From positions 248,001-312,000 of the forward strand of contig JACTMI010000028.1 in NCBI GenBank assembly GCA_014584695.1: 64,000 nt of DNA, given 5' to 3'. The stretch's first letter is position 1. Every line of letters starts with the position of its first letter. Below, piece after piece: positions 28,585 through 37,843 of the stretch. The stretch is from Acidobacteriota bacterium. Lineage in GTDB: Bacteria; Acidobacteriota; Thermoanaerobaculia; Multivoradales; JAGPDF01. A model generated the notes under the pieces. The model ran no database searches and was not told where the DNA came from. It saw nothing but the letters and a program-made list of their open reading frames with translations. Position numbers and translations under genes: made by a program.

Positions 28585-30212
28585 GGCTGCGGTCCGGTCG
28601 ATTCGCGCCGCGCGCTCGCGGCGAGGAAGGTCGGAACCCGCGCCTGGCCGGGAGCGGAAATCGCCAGCGTCGGCTGGTCCGCGATCGGGCCAGCCAGCCG
28701 GTCACGGTAGGACTCGAGCACGGCCGCGAGAGCGGGCCGGCTCGGTTCGAGGAACGGCTTCGGCGCGACGCCGATCCAGAGCATGAACGCGCAGAGCGGC
28801 AGCAGCGCCGCGACCTCGCGGGCCGAGAGATCCGGCAGGTGCCGGTTCTCTTCCTTGGTCAGCGGTCCCCACAGGGTCTCCTGCACCATCTTGAGCAGGT
28901 AGACCGCCGCGAGGATCACGCCCGAGGTCGCGATCACCGTGAACCAACGGTAACCGGCTTGATAACTGCCCAGCAGGATCAGGAACTCGCCCACGAAGCC
29001 GTTCAGGGCAGGCAACCCGACCGACGCGAGCGCCGAGAAGACGAAGAAGATCGCGAACCAGGGGATCACCTTCGCGAGGCCGCCGAAGTCCTCGAACTTC
29101 TTGGTGTGGCGACGGTCGTAGAGCATCCCGACCATGAGGAAGAGCGCGCCGGTCGACAAGCCGTGGTTGACCATCTGCAAGAGAGCGCCTTGCCAGGCCA
29201 CGAGATTGCACGCCACGATGCCGAGCATCACGAAGCCGAGGTGCGCGATCGACGAGTAGGCCACGAGCTTCTTGAGATCGACTTGGACCCAGGCGACCAG
29301 CGCGCCGTAGATGATGCCGACGACCGCGAGCACCAGCAGCCAGGGGGCGAGCCGGTCCGCCGCGTGCGGGAAGAAGGGCAGCGCGAACCGGAGGAAGCCG
29401 TAGGTGCCGAGCTTGAGCAGGATGCCAGCGAGGATGACCGAGCCGCCGGTCGGCGCCTCGACGTGCGCGTCCGGCAACCAGGTGTGGAACGGGAACATCG
29501 GCACCTTGATCGCGAACGCGAGCGCGAAGGCGGCGAAGAGCCACGTCTGGTGCGCGAGCGGCAAGTCGAGCAGCAGCAGGTCCTCGTAGCGGAAGCTCCA
29601 GGTTCCGGCGAGCTGGCCGTAGGTCCAGCCCATCCACAGGATCGCGATCAGCATCAGCAGGCTGCCCGCCATCGTGAACAGGAAGAACTTCACGGCCGCG
29701 TAGATCCGCCTCTCGCCGCCCCAGATGCCGATGATCAGGTACATCGGAATGAGCATGACTTCCCAGAAAACGTAGAAGAGGAACAGGTCGAGAGCGACCA
29801 GGGCGCCGAGTATGCCGGTGGTGAGCAGCAGCATCGACAACACGTAGCCCGACCAGTGGCGTTCGATCCCTTTCCACGATCCGAGCAGCACGATCGGCAG
29901 CAGCAATCCGGTGAGCAGCACGAGCGGCAGCGAGATGCCGTCGATACCTACTTCGTAGACGATCGCCAGTCCCGGCAGCTCGATCCACGAGAACACCGGG
30001 TCCTTGACCACCATTCCGGCGCCGTCCCAGTGCGCGAGCGCGAAGGTCACCAGGAAGAACAGCTCGATCAGAGACACCACCAAGCCGTACCACTTGATGG
30101 CGGCGGTCGGTGCGCGTCGCATGAACAGGAGTGGGATCGCCGCCAGCGTGGGGAAGAACACCCAGCGGGTGATCGAGTCGCCGAGCAGGAGCGCGGTGAA
30201 TTCAGACGACAT
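28581..30212 (-). CDS. nuoM: NADH-quinone oxidoreductase subunit M
   Basis: A 543-residue antiporter-like subunit of complex I. It carries the signature GIDGISLPLVLLTG and the LKKLVAYSSIAHLGFVMLG segment, with conserved Glu and Lys residues in the membrane core expected for proton transfer. ATG 30212 is chosen because it overlaps the nuoL stop as ATGA; an in-frame ATG 15 bases upstream lies inside nuoL. The length is normal. Confidence 0.95.
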   Translation of the reverse strand: MSSEFTALLLGDSITRWVFFPTLAAIPLLFMRRAPTAAIKWYGLVVSLIELFFLVTFALAHWDGAGMVVKDPVFSWIELPGLAIVYEVGIDGISLPLVLLTGLLLPIVLLGSWKGIERHWSGYVLSMLLLTTGILGALVALDLFLFYVFWEVMLIPMYLIIGIWGGERRIYAAVKFFLFTMAGSLLMLIAILWMGWTYGQLAGTWSFRYEDLLLLDLPLAHQTWLFAAFALAFAIKVPMFPFHTWLPDAHVEAPTGGSVILAGILLKLGTYGFLRFALPFFPHAADRLAPWLLVLAVVGIIYGALVAWVQVDLKKLVAYSSIAHLGFVMLGIVACNLVAWQGALLQMVNHGLSTGALFLMVGMLYDRRHTKKFEDFGGLAKVIPWFAIFFVFSALASVGLPALNGFVGEFLILLGSYQAGYRWFTVIATSGVILAAVYLLKMVQETLWGPLTKEENRHLPDLSAREVAALLPLCAFMLWIGVAPKPFLEPSRPALAAVLESYRDRLAGPIADQPTLAISAPGQARVPTFLAASARRESTGPQP

Positions 30213-32149
30213 CAGAAGATCATCCACCAGAACAGGATCAGCACGCCGGCGAAGAAGTAGAGCGCGTAGTTCCGCACGTTGCCGGTCGTGCTGAAGCGGC
30301 CGAGGTCACCGGTCATCTCGGTGACGAAGGCGCCGACATGGAGCGCGCCGTCGATGATCAGGATGTCGACGACCTTCCAGCAGGCGCGCGCGATGGCCGC
30401 CAGCGGCCGGACGACGATCCGGTCGTAGATTTCGTCGACGAAGTACTTGTTCTCGAGCAGGTGATGGATGCGGGGGAAGCGCGCGGCCCAGGCGCTGCCG
30501 CCGTCGAGGCCGCGGTTCCGTCCCCAGATCCGCCAGGCGACGAGCAGCCCGATACCCGCGGCAGCGATCGAGGCGCTTACCAGGAGGGCTTCGAGCGCGA
30601 GGCCGTGATGTCCAGCTTGCGCCTCGTGGCCGGGAATGACCGCGATCACCGGCGCGAAAAAGCCCCCGAGCCAGTCGAGGTGCGTGAACGGGATCTTGCC
30701 AGCGTAACCGGCGACGACGGCCCCGACGGCCAGGATGCCCAGGGGCACGGTCATGACCGCCGGCGACTCGTGGAGATGGTGGGCCTGCTCCTTGGTGCCA
30801 CGGAACTTGCCGAAGAACGTCATCAGCACCGCCCGCAGCATGTAGCACGCCGTCAAGCCCGCGGTCACGAGGCCGATCGCCCAGAGCGCAGGCGACCTCT
30901 CCCAGGCGCCGGCCAGAATCGCGTCCTTGCTGAAGAAGCCGGCGAGCAGCGGCACTCCCGAGATCGCCAGGGTGCCGACGAGGAAGGTGCGGTAGGTCCA
31001 CGGCAGGTGCCGCCGCAGGCCGCCCATCTTGCGCATGTCCTGTTCGCCGCCCATGGCGTGGATCACCGAGCCGGAGCCGAGGAAGAGCAGCGCCTTGAAG
31101 AAGGCGTGGGTCGCCAGGTGGAAGATCGCGGCCACGTAGGCGCCGACGCCGGCCGCGAGGAACATGTAGCCGAGCTGCGACACCGTGGAATAGGCGAGGA
31201 CCTTCTTGATGTCGTTCTGCGCCAAGCCGATGGTGGCGGCGAAGATCGCGGTCGCCGCGCCGACGACCGCGACCACCGTGGAGATCTCCGGCGCGAGCTG
31301 ATAGAGAATGTTGCTGCGCGCGACCATGTAGACGCCGGCGGTGACCATGGTGGCGGCGTGAATCAGCGCGGAGACCGGCGTCGGGCCCGCCATCGCATCG
31401 GGCAGCCACACATAGAGCGGGATTTGCGCACTCTTGCCGACGGCACCGATGAACAGGCAGAGCGTGACGAAGCCGGCGACCGAGAAACCGAAGACGTACG
31501 GCGCGGTCGCGCTCGCCGGATCGGCGAGTACCTGGGCCTCGATACCCGCGAAGTCGAGCGTGCCGAAGGTCGCGAACAACGCGAACAGGCCGACCAGGAA
31601 CGCGAAGTCACCGATCCGGTTGACCACGAAGGCCTTCTTGCCCGCGTACGGTGGAAACTCCTCCTCGAAGTAGAAGCCGATCAGCAGGTAGGAGCAGAGG
31701 CCCACGCCCTCCCAACCGACGAACATCACGAGGTAATTCGCCCCGAGCACGAGCAGGAGCATCGCGCCCATGAACAGGTTCATGAACGCGAAGAAGCGCC
31801 GGTAGCCCGGCTCGTGGCCCATGTAGCCGACCGAATAGACGTGGATCAGGAATCCGACCAGGGTGACGACGAAGGTCATCACCGCCGATAGAGGATCGAG
31901 GCGGAAGGCGATGTCGACCGAGAAGCCGCCGGTCGTCCACACATAGACCGCCTGCTGAATCGTCTCGCCGGGCCGGGTCGTCGAGTACTGCCAGAGCGCG
32001 GCCAGCGCCACGAGTAGCGACAGCCCCGGCGCGCCGATCCCGACCGCGGTCGCCAATCCTTTCTGCGAGTTGCGGACCAGGATGCCGTTCACCGCCGCGC
32101 CGGCGAACGGCAGCAGGGGAATCAGCCAGAGCAGCTCGAGCGCGTTCAT
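30212..32149 (-). CDS. nuoL: NADH-quinone oxidoreductase subunit L
   Basis: A 645-residue distal antiporter-like subunit of complex I. It has the N-terminal hydrophobic helices, VGWEGVGLCSYLLIGFYF, NDIKKVLAYSTVSQLGYM, and the long amphipathic C-terminal region that spans the neighbouring pumps. Length is typical. It begins 4 bases after nuoK ends. Confidence 0.96.
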   Translation of the reverse strand: MNALELLWLIPLLPFAGAAVNGILVRNSQKGLATAVGIGAPGLSLLVALAALWQYSTTRPGETIQQAVYVWTTGGFSVDIAFRLDPLSAVMTFVVTLVGFLIHVYSVGYMGHEPGYRRFFAFMNLFMGAMLLLVLGANYLVMFVGWEGVGLCSYLLIGFYFEEEFPPYAGKKAFVVNRIGDFAFLVGLFALFATFGTLDFAGIEAQVLADPASATAPYVFGFSVAGFVTLCLFIGAVGKSAQIPLYVWLPDAMAGPTPVSALIHAATMVTAGVYMVARSNILYQLAPEISTVVAVVGAATAIFAATIGLAQNDIKKVLAYSTVSQLGYMFLAAGVGAYVAAIFHLATHAFFKALLFLGSGSVIHAMGGEQDMRKMGGLRRHLPWTYRTFLVGTLAISGVPLLAGFFSKDAILAGAWERSPALWAIGLVTAGLTACYMLRAVLMTFFGKFRGTKEQAHHLHESPAVMTVPLGILAVGAVVAGYAGKIPFTHLDWLGGFFAPVIAVIPGHEAQAGHHGLALEALLVSASIAAAGIGLLVAWRIWGRNRGLDGGSAWAARFPRIHHLLENKYFVDEIYDRIVVRPLAAIARACWKVVDILIIDGALHVGAFVTEMTGDLGRFSTTGNVRNYALYFFAGVLILFWWMIF

Positions 32150-32153
32150 CGGC

Positions 32154-32459
32154 TCACCAGCGGAGCAGGTTGATCCGGTTGAGATCGATCGTCCGGCGGA
32201 GCCGGTAGATCGCGATGAAGAGCGCGAGGCCGACGGCGGCCTCGGCCGCGGCGACCGCGAGCGCGAAGAAGACGACCATCTGGCCGGTGCGATCGTCGAG
32301 CAGTCGCGAGTAGGCGGCCAGGGTCAGATTCGCGGCGTTCAGCATCAGCTCGATCGAGAGAAAGATCGCGATGCCGTTGCGGCGGGTCAGCGCGCCGACC
32401 GTGCCGATGCAGAAGAGCGCGGCCGCCAGCACGAGGTACCAGGCGATCGGCACGCTCAC
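32154..32459 (-). CDS. nuoK: NADH-quinone oxidoreductase subunit K
   Basis: A 101-residue three-helix membrane subunit of complex I. It has the conserved acidic residues in SIELMLNAANLTL and AAEAAVGLALFIA, thought to be part of the proton channel. The GTG start overlaps the nuoJ stop as GTGA. Size is typical for the family. Confidence 0.95.
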   Translation of the reverse strand: MSVPIAWYLVLAAALFCIGTVGALTRRNGIAIFLSIELMLNAANLTLAAYSRLLDDRTGQMVVFFALAVAAAEAAVGLALFIAIYRLRRTIDLNRINLLRW

Positions 32460-32980
32460 TCGGCACTCTCCTCGTCGGCCTCGGCGCGGACCCGCTTCGC
32501 GACCCAGCCGGCGACGACGACCGCCAGCAGGAGCAGCAGCCCGATCATCTCGAACGGCAGCAGGTAGGTGGTGAAGAGCTGATCCGCGACTCCGCGCAGG
32601 GAAACGAAGGTCTCGGTCAGCGGCGGCGCGACCGACTCCGCGTGGGCATCCCAGAGCAGCCTGGAAACGGCGCCGGCGAGCACGAAGGCTCCCACCAGCG
32701 CACCCCAGGTCTGCAACGGAGAACGGGCGCTCGAGGCGCGCTCGCGCTGGATATTGAGCAACATGATCACGAACAGGAAGAGGACGAGGATGGCGCCGGT
32801 GTAGAGCAGCACCTGGAGCGCGGCGAGGAAAGGTGAGCCGAGCAGGATGAACAGGCCCGCGGTCGCGAGCAGGGTCACCACCAGGCTGAGCGTGGAGTGG
32901 ACCGGGCTGCGGTGAGCCACCACCACGATGCTCGAGACCAGTGCGGTCACCGCGAAGACGATGAAGATCGCGAGCTCCAT
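32456..32980 (-). CDS. nuoJ: NADH-quinone oxidoreductase subunit J
   Basis: A 174-residue subunit with five predicted membrane helices. It has the HRSPVHSTLSLVVTLLATAG start and LLYTGAILVLFLFVIMLLN, the pi-bulge helix of NuoJ. The start follows the nuoH stop directly: only one base separates 32980 from 32982. This means nuoI, which normally lies between nuoH and nuoJ, is absent. Confidence 0.95.
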   Translation of the reverse strand: MELAIFIVFAVTALVSSIVVVAHRSPVHSTLSLVVTLLATAGLFILLGSPFLAALQVLLYTGAILVLFLFVIMLLNIQRERASSARSPLQTWGALVGAFVLAGAVSRLLWDAHAESVAPPLTETFVSLRGVADQLFTTYLLPFEMIGLLLLLAVVVAGWVAKRVRAEADEESAE

Positions 32981-32981
32981 C

Positions 32982-34028
32982 TCAGATCCTCCCCGAGATC
33001 ACGAGCACCGCAACCACGACGAGATTGACGATCGAGAGGGGCAGCAGGATCTTCCACCCCAGGCGCATCAGCTGGTCGTAGCGGAAGCGCGGGAAGGTCC
33101 ATCGCACCCAGACGTAGAGAAACAGGAAGAGCCCGATTTTCGCCCACAGGATCCCCATGCCGAGGAGGCCAGGGACGATACCGGAGTACTGGGTCAGATC
33201 GAGGCCCGGCAGCGACCAGCCGCCGAAATAGAGAGTCGCGGCGAGCGCCGAAAGCACCGCCATGTTCATGTACTCGCCCATGAAGAAGAAGGCCATCCTC
33301 ATGGAGCCGTACTCGGTGTGATAGCCGGCTACCAGCTCGGACTCGGCTTCCGGCAGGTCGAACGGCAAGCGATTCGTCTCGGCGAACATCGCCACCAGGA
33401 AGACCAGGAAGCCGAGCGGCTGAACGAAAACGCCCCAGGCGGGCAGGAAGCCGAGCAGGCGATCGTCCATCTGCTGCTCGACCACGCGCTGCAGATTGAG
33501 GGAACCCGCGGGCACGAGCGCCGCGACGACGGCGAGTGTCAATGCCAGCTCGTAGCTGATCATCTGCGCCGAGGCCCGGATGGCGCCCATCATCGACCAC
33601 TTGTTGTTCGAGGCCCACCCGGCGAGCACCAGCGAGTACACGCCCAGGCTGGCCAGCGCCAGAAAGACGAACACGCCGCTGTCCGAGTCGATCACGACCG
33701 ACAGGATCGTCCGGCCGGCGACTTCCAGCTCCGGGCCGAAGGGGAGCACGAGATAGGTCGTCATGCAGGGCACCAGCGCCAGCATCGGCGCAAGGAGGTA
33801 GAGGCCGCGATTCGCAGTGGCGGGCTCGAAATCCTCCTTGAACACGAACTTCCCGACGTCGGCGATGGCCTGGAAGAAGCCGAAAGGTCCGACGCGGTTC
33901 GGCCCGAGCCGATCCTGCATCATCGCCGGCGCCCGGCGCTCGACCCACAGCATGATGGGCGTCACCTGGAGCAAGAGGGCCAGCCAGAAGCCCATCTTGG
34001 CGAGCGCATCCAGCAGCTCGTGGCTCAC
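32982..34028 (-). CDS. nuoH: NADH-quinone oxidoreductase subunit H
   Basis: A 348-residue membrane subunit that forms part of the quinone site and links the arms of complex I. It has the conserved WVERRAPAMMQDRLGPNRVGPFG, FAETNRLPFDLPEAESELVAGYHTEY and WVRWTFPRFRYDQLM segments. GTG 34028 overlaps the nuoG stop as GTGA. Length is typical. Confidence 0.96.
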   Translation of the reverse strand: MSHELLDALAKMGFWLALLLQVTPIMLWVERRAPAMMQDRLGPNRVGPFGFFQAIADVGKFVFKEDFEPATANRGLYLLAPMLALVPCMTTYLVLPFGPELEVAGRTILSVVIDSDSGVFVFLALASLGVYSLVLAGWASNNKWSMMGAIRASAQMISYELALTLAVVAALVPAGSLNLQRVVEQQMDDRLLGFLPAWGVFVQPLGFLVFLVAMFAETNRLPFDLPEAESELVAGYHTEYGSMRMAFFFMGEYMNMAVLSALAATLYFGGWSLPGLDLTQYSGIVPGLLGMGILWAKIGLFLFLYVWVRWTFPRFRYDQLMRLGWKILLPLSIVNLVVVAVLVISGRI

Positions 34029-35644
34029 GCTCCGCCCTCCCGCCGCGGCGCCGGCAGAGCGATGCCGCCAGCTGGGATGTTCGCCCAGCGCAGCCCGCGC
34101 AAGGCGGAGACTTCTTCGGCCATCAGGTCGAAGGTGGTGGCGGCGCGGACCGCTCCCCACTTCGGATCGATGCGGGCCAGCAGGTCGGCGAGGATCTCGA
34201 TCGCGGGTCGGGTCTGCGACGGCGGCGGGAAAGACCGTTCGAAGCGTTGCAGACGTCCGTCGACGTTGACGAAAGTCCCTTCACGCTCGGCGTGGGTCGC
34301 CGCCGGCAGGGCGACATCGGCGACCTGCGCGAGCGGGGAATCCGCCCAGCCCATGACGGCGAGGAACTTCGCGCCACGGAGCCGCTCGACGATGCGGGGA
34401 TCGTAGGCGGCGCGTCCGAAATCCGAGTCGGCCACGAACAGCGCCGCGCACGACGCCGACCCACCCTCTACCAAGAGGCGCTCGGCATCGACGCCGTCCG
34501 GGCGGGGCAGCAGTCCGGCGAGCTCGGCGCCGCGGCGGTTGGGTGCTGCATCGTGGCCGGTGATGCCGCCGCGGACGTTTGGGATGGCGCGCGCCGGGCC
34601 GCTGTCGACCCACACCGAGCGATGCGGGCTCTCGACCAGCTCGGCCAGCTTCGCGAACAGGAAGGCCTCCTCGGTGCTCAGGAATCCCGAGCCGAGGAAC
34701 GCGGTCGCACCGTCCGCCCGCCGGGTCCGGATGGCCTGAAAGAGGACGTCGAGGGCCTCCTTCCAACCGGAGCTCCGCAGTTCGCCGTCCCGGCGCAAGC
34801 GTGGCGCCGTGAGCCTCGGCACCGTCGCGTAGCGCTCGTGGGTGGAGCGGCCGTGATCGCACATCCAATAGTCGTTCACGTCGGGATTGAAGCGCGGTTT
34901 GTAGCGCTTGATCGCCCCCTGACGGTGCTCGAGCGTGATGTTGCAGCCGACGTCGCAGCCGGTGCAGATCGAGGGTTTCTTGTCGAGGTACCAGACCCGC
35001 TCGGTGAATCGGAAGCGGGTCGAGGTCAGCGCGCCGACGGGACAGATGTCGACCACGCAGGTCGAGAGGGGATTGTCGAGCGGCTTGCCCGGGAAGGTGC
35101 CGATCTCCGCGCGCGCCCCGCGCTCGAAGAAACCCAACTCGCCGGTCTTCGAGATCTCCTGCGTGAAGCGGACGCACCGGGTGCATTGGATGCACCGGTT
35201 CATGTTGAGGAGCACGGTCGGGCCGAGGGGGATCCGCTCCTTCTCGGGATACGTGCGCTTCTCCTCGAAGCGGAACCGCGAGAACTCCTGGCCGTGCTTG
35301 AAGGAGTAGTCCTGCAGTCCGCACTCGCCGGCCTGATCGCAGATCGGGCAATCGAGCGGGTGGTTGATCAGCAGGAATTCCATGATCGCTCGCTGAGCTT
35401 CACTGGCGGCCGGCGAGGACGACCTGACGACCATCCCGTCCTTGACCACCGAGGTCGAGCAGGCGGCCTGGAGCTTGGGCATGCCCTCGATCTCGACCAT
35501 GCACATCCGGCATTGGCCGACCACCGACAGGCGCGGGTGGTAGCAGTAGTGGGGAATCTGCACGCCGACGCGAGCGGCGGCATCGACCAGGTTGGTCCCG
35601 GCGGGGACCTCGACCAGGCGGCCGTCGATGGTGACGGTCGGCAT
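34025..35644 (-). CDS. nuoG: NADH-quinone oxidoreductase subunit G (short form with N7 motif)
   Basis: A 539-residue iron-sulfur subunit of complex I. Ligand sets visible are Cys34/45/48/62 (2Fe-2S N1b), His95/Cys99/102/108 (N5), and Cys151/154/157/201 (N4). Cys227/230/234 then Cys262 form a C-x2-C-x3-C-x27-C motif, the N7 cluster site found only in some bacteria. The molybdopterin-like domain after about residue 225 is short: E. coli NuoG is about 910 residues and Thermus Nqo3 about 780. No molybdopterin contacts are visible. ATG 35644 overlaps the nuoF stop as ATGA. Confidence 0.95.
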   Translation of the reverse strand: MPTVTIDGRLVEVPAGTNLVDAAARVGVQIPHYCYHPRLSVVGQCRMCMVEIEGMPKLQAACSTSVVKDGMVVRSSSPAASEAQRAIMEFLLINHPLDCPICDQAGECGLQDYSFKHGQEFSRFRFEEKRTYPEKERIPLGPTVLLNMNRCIQCTRCVRFTQEISKTGELGFFERGARAEIGTFPGKPLDNPLSTCVVDICPVGALTSTRFRFTERVWYLDKKPSICTGCDVGCNITLEHRQGAIKRYKPRFNPDVNDYWMCDHGRSTHERYATVPRLTAPRLRRDGELRSSGWKEALDVLFQAIRTRRADGATAFLGSGFLSTEEAFLFAKLAELVESPHRSVWVDSGPARAIPNVRGGITGHDAAPNRRGAELAGLLPRPDGVDAERLLVEGGSASCAALFVADSDFGRAAYDPRIVERLRGAKFLAVMGWADSPLAQVADVALPAATHAEREGTFVNVDGRLQRFERSFPPPSQTRPAIEILADLLARIDPKWGAVRAATTFDLMAEEVSALRGLRWANIPAGGIALPAPRREGGA

Positions 35645-36942
35645 CAGGCCACGGCTCCGAGGTCGAAGTAGGGCACTCTGGGCAAGGGATAGCGGCCCGC
35701 ACGCAGGTTGTCGCGGATCTCGTCGCCGAATTTCTCGATCAGGGAGCGCACCGGTCCCTGCGCGGCGTCGCCGAGCGCGCACAGGGAGATGCCGCCGACG
35801 TTCGGGACCACCCGGGCGAGCAGGTCGAGGTCCGCCTCGGTGCCGTGGCCGCTCTCGATGCGGTGGAGGATGAGCTCCATCCAGTTGGTGCCCTCCCGGC
35901 AAGGCGTGCACTGGCCGCAAGATTCGTGCGCGAAGAACTTGGCCAGGCGGAGCGCGGCGCGGACGACGCAGGTGGTCTCGTCCATGACGATGACCGCCGC
36001 GGACCCGAGCATGCTGCCCGCTTTGGCGAGCGTGTCGAAGTCCATCCGGATCTCGCGGTCTTCGGCGCGCAGCATCGGGGCGGAAGCTCCGCCGGGGATG
36101 AACGCCTTCAGCCGCCGCCCCTTGTACATGCCGCCGCAGCCGTCGAGCAGCTCCTGGAAGGTCACGCCGATCGGGTATTCGTAGGTCCCCGGCCGCTCGA
36201 CGTGGCCCGAGATCGCGTAGAGCTTGGGCCCGGTATTGCGCTCGTCCGGGCCGATCGACCGGAACCAGTCCGCGCCGCGCAGCACGATGTGCGGCACGCA
36301 GCAGAGCGTCTCGACGTTGTTGATGACGGTGGGGCAGCCGAAAGCGCCGACCACGGCCGGGAAGGGTGGCTTGACTCGTGGTTGGCCACGCTTGCCCTCG
36401 AGGCTCTCGAGCATGCCGGTCTCTTCGCCGCAGATATAGGCGCCGGCGCCGCGGTGGACGTAGACGTCGTGGCGGAAGCCGCTGCCCAGCACGCTGTCGC
36501 CCAGAATGCCGTGATCGTACGCCTCGCGGATCGCCTCCTCCAGCACCCGCGCCGCGAATCTGTACTCGCCGCGTATGTAGATGTACGTGGTATTGGCACC
36601 CACCGCCCAGCCGGCGATCACGCAACCCTCGATCAGCTGCTGGGGATCGTGCTCCATGAGCAGGCGGTCCTTGAAGGTGCCGGGCTCGGACTCGTCGGCA
36701 TTGCAGACGATGTACTTCGGCTTGTCGGTGCCGCGCGGCACGAAGCTCCACTTGAGGCCGCAGGGGAAGCCCGCGCCGCCGCGGCCGCGCAACGCGGATT
36801 TCTTGACCTCCTCGACGACCTCCTCGGGCTGCAAGCGGAGCGCCTTGGCGAGGGCCTCGTAGCCGCCGCTCTCGCGGTAGACCTTGACCGTCCGCGACCC
36901 AGCCCTCCCGACGTTGCGGGTCAGGACGCGCTCCACTGCCAC
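35644..36942 (-). CDS. nuoF: NADH-quinone oxidoreductase subunit F
   Basis: A 432-residue subunit that binds NADH and FMN and carries the N3 4Fe-4S cluster. The NADH/FMN region shows RGRGGAGFPCGLKW (about 52-65) and EPGTFKDRLLME. The cluster ligands are in ESCGQCTPCREGTNW (about 335-350) with the fourth Cys in GGISLCALGDAA. The SLBB-type middle domain is present. The GTG start overlaps the nuoE stop as TAGTG. It is the electron entry point of the complex. Confidence 0.96.
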   Translation of the reverse strand: MAVERVLTRNVGRAGSRTVKVYRESGGYEALAKALRLQPEEVVEEVKKSALRGRGGAGFPCGLKWSFVPRGTDKPKYIVCNADESEPGTFKDRLLMEHDPQQLIEGCVIAGWAVGANTTYIYIRGEYRFAARVLEEAIREAYDHGILGDSVLGSGFRHDVYVHRGAGAYICGEETGMLESLEGKRGQPRVKPPFPAVVGAFGCPTVINNVETLCCVPHIVLRGADWFRSIGPDERNTGPKLYAISGHVERPGTYEYPIGVTFQELLDGCGGMYKGRRLKAFIPGGASAPMLRAEDREIRMDFDTLAKAGSMLGSAAVIVMDETTCVVRAALRLAKFFAHESCGQCTPCREGTNWMELILHRIESGHGTEADLDLLARVVPNVGGISLCALGDAAQGPVRSLIEKFGDEIRDNLRAGRYPLPRVPYFDLGAVA

Positions 36943-37436
36943 TATTCGAGCTCCCGCACCAGCTGACGCAGCCGTGCCGGCGTCAGGTTCTCGTGATAGT
37001 CGTCGTCGATCATGGCCACCGGTGCCGTGTCACAAGAGCCGAGGCATTCGAAATGGACGTAGGAGCAGCGCCCGTCGGGCGTGACTTGATCCTCGCCGAC
37101 TTCGAGCTCCCGGGCGAGCGATTCCAGGAGCTCCTCCGCGCCGCGCAGCTGGCACGAGAGGTTGCTGCACACCCGGATGCGATGCCTGCCCACCGGGTGG
37201 TCGTGGAACATGTCGTAGAACGAGACGACGCCGGCAACCTTCGAAGGCGAGAGGTGGAGCAGCTCGGCGACCGCCTCGATCGACTCCTCGGAGAGCCAGC
37301 CGCCGTTGTAGCTCTGCACCAGGTGGAGCGCCGGCAGCAACAGAGCTTCCTCGGTCGGATAGCGGGAGCGCAGGCCGTCGATCTGGTCGACGATCGCCCG
37401 CGGCAGGGACCCGCCGGCCAGATCGGGCTCGCTCAA
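36942..37436 (-). CDS. nuoE: NADH-quinone oxidoreductase subunit E
   Basis: A 164-residue thioredoxin-fold subunit that carries the N1a 2Fe-2S cluster, with ligands Cys90, Cys95, Cys131 and Cys135 (VCSNLSC and ECLGSCDTAP). It follows nuoA directly, where nuoB, nuoC and nuoD would normally be. The start is TTG 37436, overlapping the nuoA stop as TTGA, with GAGGG 9 bases upstream; no ATG or GTG fits. Confidence 0.93.
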   Translation of the reverse strand: MSEPDLAGGSLPRAIVDQIDGLRSRYPTEEALLLPALHLVQSYNGGWLSEESIEAVAELLHLSPSKVAGVVSFYDMFHDHPVGRHRIRVCSNLSCQLRGAEELLESLARELEVGEDQVTPDGRCSYVHFECLGSCDTAPVAMIDDDYHENLTPARLRQLVRELE

Positions 37437-37825
37437 GCGCTCAGCCCTCGCGGCCGGTTCGCGACCCGGGTGACGATCTCCAGGCCGCCCTTCTTCCAGA
37501 CATAGGCGAAGCCGATCAGGATCAGGCCGACGAAGACCATCACCGCCCAGAAGATCGGCCATCCGCCTTCGCGCAGCACCGTCACCCAGGGATAGAGGAA
37601 GGCCGCCTCGACGTCGAACACCACGAAATCGATGGCGATCAGGAAGAAGGCGATGGAAAGGCGCTTGCGAGAGCGGTCCAGCAGGGGCAAACCGGATTCG
37701 TAAGTCGAGAGCTTGACGCGGCCGCCGGTCCGCTTGGCGGCCACCCAGGAAACGGCGAGCAGCACGCCTCCGAGGGCGAAGGCGACGGCCAGCGCGAGCA
37801 GGATCGGGAGGTATGCCTGCGGCAC
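37433..37825 (-). CDS. nuoA: NADH-quinone oxidoreductase subunit A
   Basis: A 130-residue three-helix subunit at the quinone end of complex I. It has YLPILLALAVAF, TYESGLPLLDRSRKRLSIAFFLIAIDFVVFDVEAAFLYPW with the typical loop carboxylates, and a C-terminal helix. GTG 37825 is the first codon of the family N-terminus and is directly preceded by a Rex operator match with no Shine-Dalgarno. The transcript may therefore be leaderless. It is the first gene of the cluster nuoA-E-F-G-H-J-K-L-M-N-rex. Confidence 0.94.
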   Translation of the reverse strand: MPQAYLPILLALAVAFALGGVLLAVSWVAAKRTGGRVKLSTYESGLPLLDRSRKRLSIAFFLIAIDFVVFDVEAAFLYPWVTVLREGGWPIFWAVMVFVGLILIGFAYVWKKGGLEIVTRVANRPRGLSA

Positions 37826-37843
37826 TCGTGAACATTGTCACAA
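37826..37843 (-). promoter_or_regulatory. Predicted Rex operator at the nuoA promoter
   Basis: On the minus strand the 18 bases read TTGTGAC-AATG-TTCACGA. The known Rex site is TTGTGAA-N4-TTCACAA, so 12 of the 14 fixed positions match, with the correct 4-base spacer. The site abuts the nuoA GTG and overlaps a possible -10 (CAATGT, 37837-37832) that lies 17 bases after TTGTCT (37860-37855). Rex bound here would block the promoter when NADH is low. Confidence 0.65.
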
